A stretch of 64,000 bases of DNA, taken from assembly GCF_026805325.1 (NCBI RefSeq), contig NZ_JAPRAT010000012.1, positions 1 through 64,000 of the forward strand, in the 5' to 3' direction. The notes beneath the pieces are model-generated. The model worked only from the letters and a program-made list of their open reading frames with translations, searched no databases and had not been told where the DNA came from. A program made the translations under genes and the position numbers. Of the stretch, positions 62,431 through 64,000 are shown in pieces; position 1 is the first letter of the stretch; every line of letters starts with the position of its first letter. Source of the stretch: Natronobacillus azotifigens (GTDB lineage Bacteria > Bacillota > Bacilli > Bacillales > Amphibacillaceae).

Positions 62431-64000
62431 ATGAAAATAGGAAAAAGGTTGAAAGATGGTTTCAGTCTTTTGAAGCGAAGTAATAAAAAAAGCGCAAAAA
62501 AAGTGCGTATAAAAGACAAGCAAAGTAAAAAGAAAATGAAACTAAAATCTAAATTAATTATCTCTTTTATTTTGTGTAGTGTAATTCCAAGTATTATTGT
62601 TGCCTCGTTTGTCTTTCTAGCATCAAGAAATGCAATTGAGGACAAAGTAACAGATTTAACAGAAGAGGTAAGTGTTCAGTTAACCCATAATATTAATACA
62701 ATGATAGATCAGACAGAAAGGCTTATGTACATACCTGTTGGTAATCAACGTTTTATGAGTAATATTAGACGAGACGATCTGACAGATAATGAAAAAGCAG
62801 CGCTTGCTCGAAGTGCTTCAGATGAGTTTTCAAGTATGATCCATTTGAATACTCATATTGATAATTTCTTTTTTGTTAATAATGAGGGAGAGATATATGG
62901 TAGGAATATTTCCTCTGGCTTTTCTTTTGAAAGTTTTATGGAGGAAAACATATTAGAACAATTAGAAGAAAAGGAATATTTGTGGATTTCTAATTTTAGC
63001 AATGACCTTGATCATATCTACATTTTTCAAGGAGTGAAAAATAATTTCAACCGAACGGTAGGAGCTTTTGTCATTACTGTAGATCGATCTTTCTTTAATG
63101 AAACATTTGATTTGTTAGGAGGTGCGGATCAAAAAGAAGTTTATATTATCGATGACTTAAACAGAATTGTTGTAAGTAACTTAGAACAAGCAACTGGTAA
63201 CGAATGGATAGAAGATGCTAGTTTGGTAGAAACAGATGAATTCCTTTATTCAATTAATGAAACTATAAATGACTGGAATGTGATCATTAAGACGAATAGA
63301 GATTATTTAATGAGTGAAATCAATCAAGTTGTTAATTATGTTTACGTTGTCGTAGCCATTTTTATTATTTTATCTATTATAGCTGGACTAATCATTACTT
63401 TAAGCGTAACGAAACCAATTAATAAAATAGTACTTCTAATGAAGAAGGCAGAACAAGGGGATTTAACCGTTAGATCTTCTTACACGTATAACAATGAAGT
63501 TGGAGCACTGGGCTTAAGCTTTAATACAATGTTACAAAAGATAAAGGATATTTTAAAGGAAAGCAAAAATGTGTCGAACTTCGCATCCGATAGTGCAGAT
63601 AAATTAAAAACTTTCTCAAATGAATCTGCAGATATAACAGGCCAAATTGCACTAGCTATCGATGAAATAGCGTCGGGTTCAGCAGAGCAAGTTAATCATG
63701 CAGAAAAATCTAATACAGAAATGCAAGAATTATCAAACCAGATTAAGGAAGTGGAAGGAAATGTCATTAATGTTTCTAATGCAACAAATAAAACGAAAGA
63801 ATTAAGTGGACAGTCGATAAATAATATAAAATTATTAACGGATAAAAATGAAGAAATGGGATCGAATATCTCGCAAGTAGACGAATCTATTATCCGGTTA
63901 TCAAATGATATTTTAGAAATTAAAGAAATAATGAAATTAATCAAAGGTATCAGTGATCAAACTAGTTTACTTTCATTAAATGCAAGTATTGAAGCTGCCA
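62431..64000 (+). CDS. Methyl-accepting chemotaxis protein (3' end beyond window)
   Basis: 523 codons are visible, with AAGGGG 8-9 bases before ATG; the frame is open to the window edge. A very basic N-terminus (residues 1-45) precedes the first helix (LIISFILCSVIPSIIVASFVFL). An extracellular Cache-like sensor domain follows (about 70-285), then a second helix (VYVVVAIFIILSIIAGLIITL) and a HAMP domain (VTKPINKIVLLMKKAEQGDLTVRS). The signalling coiled coil has been read up to ISDQTSLLSLNASIEAA. Being next to the mannan locus, it may sense mannan-derived sugars, perhaps through the binding protein; that is inference. Confidence 0.92.
   Translation, partial: MKIGKRLKDGFSLLKRSNKKSAKKVRIKDKQSKKKMKLKSKLIISFILCSVIPSIIVASFVFLASRNAIEDKVTDLTEEVSVQLTHNINTMIDQTERLMYIPVGNQRFMSNIRRDDLTDNEKAALARSASDEFSSMIHLNTHIDNFFFVNNEGEIYGRNISSGFSFESFMEENILEQLEEKEYLWISNFSNDLDHIYIFQGVKNNFNRTVGAFVITVDRSFFNETFDLLGGADQKEVYIIDDLNRIVVSNLEQATGNEWIEDASLVETDEFLYSINETINDWNVIIKTNRDYLMSEINQVVNYVYVVVAIFIILSIIAGLIITLSVTKPINKIVLLMKKAEQGDLTVRSSYTYNNEVGALGLSFNTMLQKIKDILKESKNVSNFASDSADKLKTFSNESADITGQIALAIDEIASGSAEQVNHAEKSNTEMQELSNQIKEVEGNVINVSNATNKTKELSGQSINNIKLLTDKNEEMGSNISQVDESIIRLSNDILEIKEIMKLIKGISDQTSLLSLNASIEAA

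Noticed and set aside
1..64000. rRNA, tRNA, prophage or IS elements
   Set aside because: No tRNA-like cloverleaf, rRNA stretch, integrase, transposase or phage structural gene was recognised.

Overview
The window is low-GC Gram-positive DNA, most likely from Bacillaceae (the Gracilibacillus/Amphibacillus/Oceanobacillus type is my guess). The pointers are AGGAGG-type ribosome binding sites with many TTG/GTG starts, ytoQ, an Sda-like sporulation checkpoint peptide, an ECF sigma/anti-sigma pair, lipobox-bearing binding proteins and a Vpr-like subtilase. No rRNA, tRNA, CRISPR array, IS transposase or prophage was recognised.

Layout. 1-5.3 kb: small membrane or hypothetical genes, an Imm26-like protein, a frame-disrupted gene, ytoQ, a YcxB-like protein and a membrane-anchored trypsin-like protease. 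5.6-11 kb (minus strand): a glutathionyl-hydroquinone-reductase-like protein, a VanZ-like protein, and a set of FtsX-type permease, ABC ATPase and secreted protein; the secreted protein's signal peptide is reached only by a -1 shift at an in-phase A AAA AAG. 11-15 kb: a decayed carbohydrate-enzyme fragment, an ECF sigma/anti-sigma pair and a FAD oxidoreductase. 15.2-18.5 kb: TetR regulator, MATE pump and a 52-bp tandem hairpin array. 18.8-23.7 kb: a 1600-aa cell-wall subtilase. 24-26.3 kb: a histidine phosphatase and a CLC channel. 26.8-33.3 kb: a Nik/Opp/Cnt-type ABC importer operon ending in a MATE pump. 33.8-39.2 kb: a cupin, a DUF6273-like surface protein, a chemoreceptor, sda and an orphan LytTR regulator.

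39.6-62.2 kb is one coherent beta-mannan locus. Beta-1,4-manno-oligosaccharides are imported by a lipoprotein and two permeases (no ATPase is present here). Inside the cell they meet a GH113 mannanase, a GH2 beta-mannosidase, two GH130 phosphorylases and a cellobiose/mannobiose 2-epimerase. The resulting mannose-1-P passes through a phosphohexomutase and ManA to fructose-6-P, and a ROK kinase can take the free hexose. Two LacI regulators are present. Promoters with matched operator pairs precede the binding-protein and permease genes. A chemoreceptor follows and runs off the window end.

A structured intergenic repeat of about 150-180 bp occurs at least nine times between 3 and 36.2 kb and not at all in the mannan locus, which points to different histories for the two halves.
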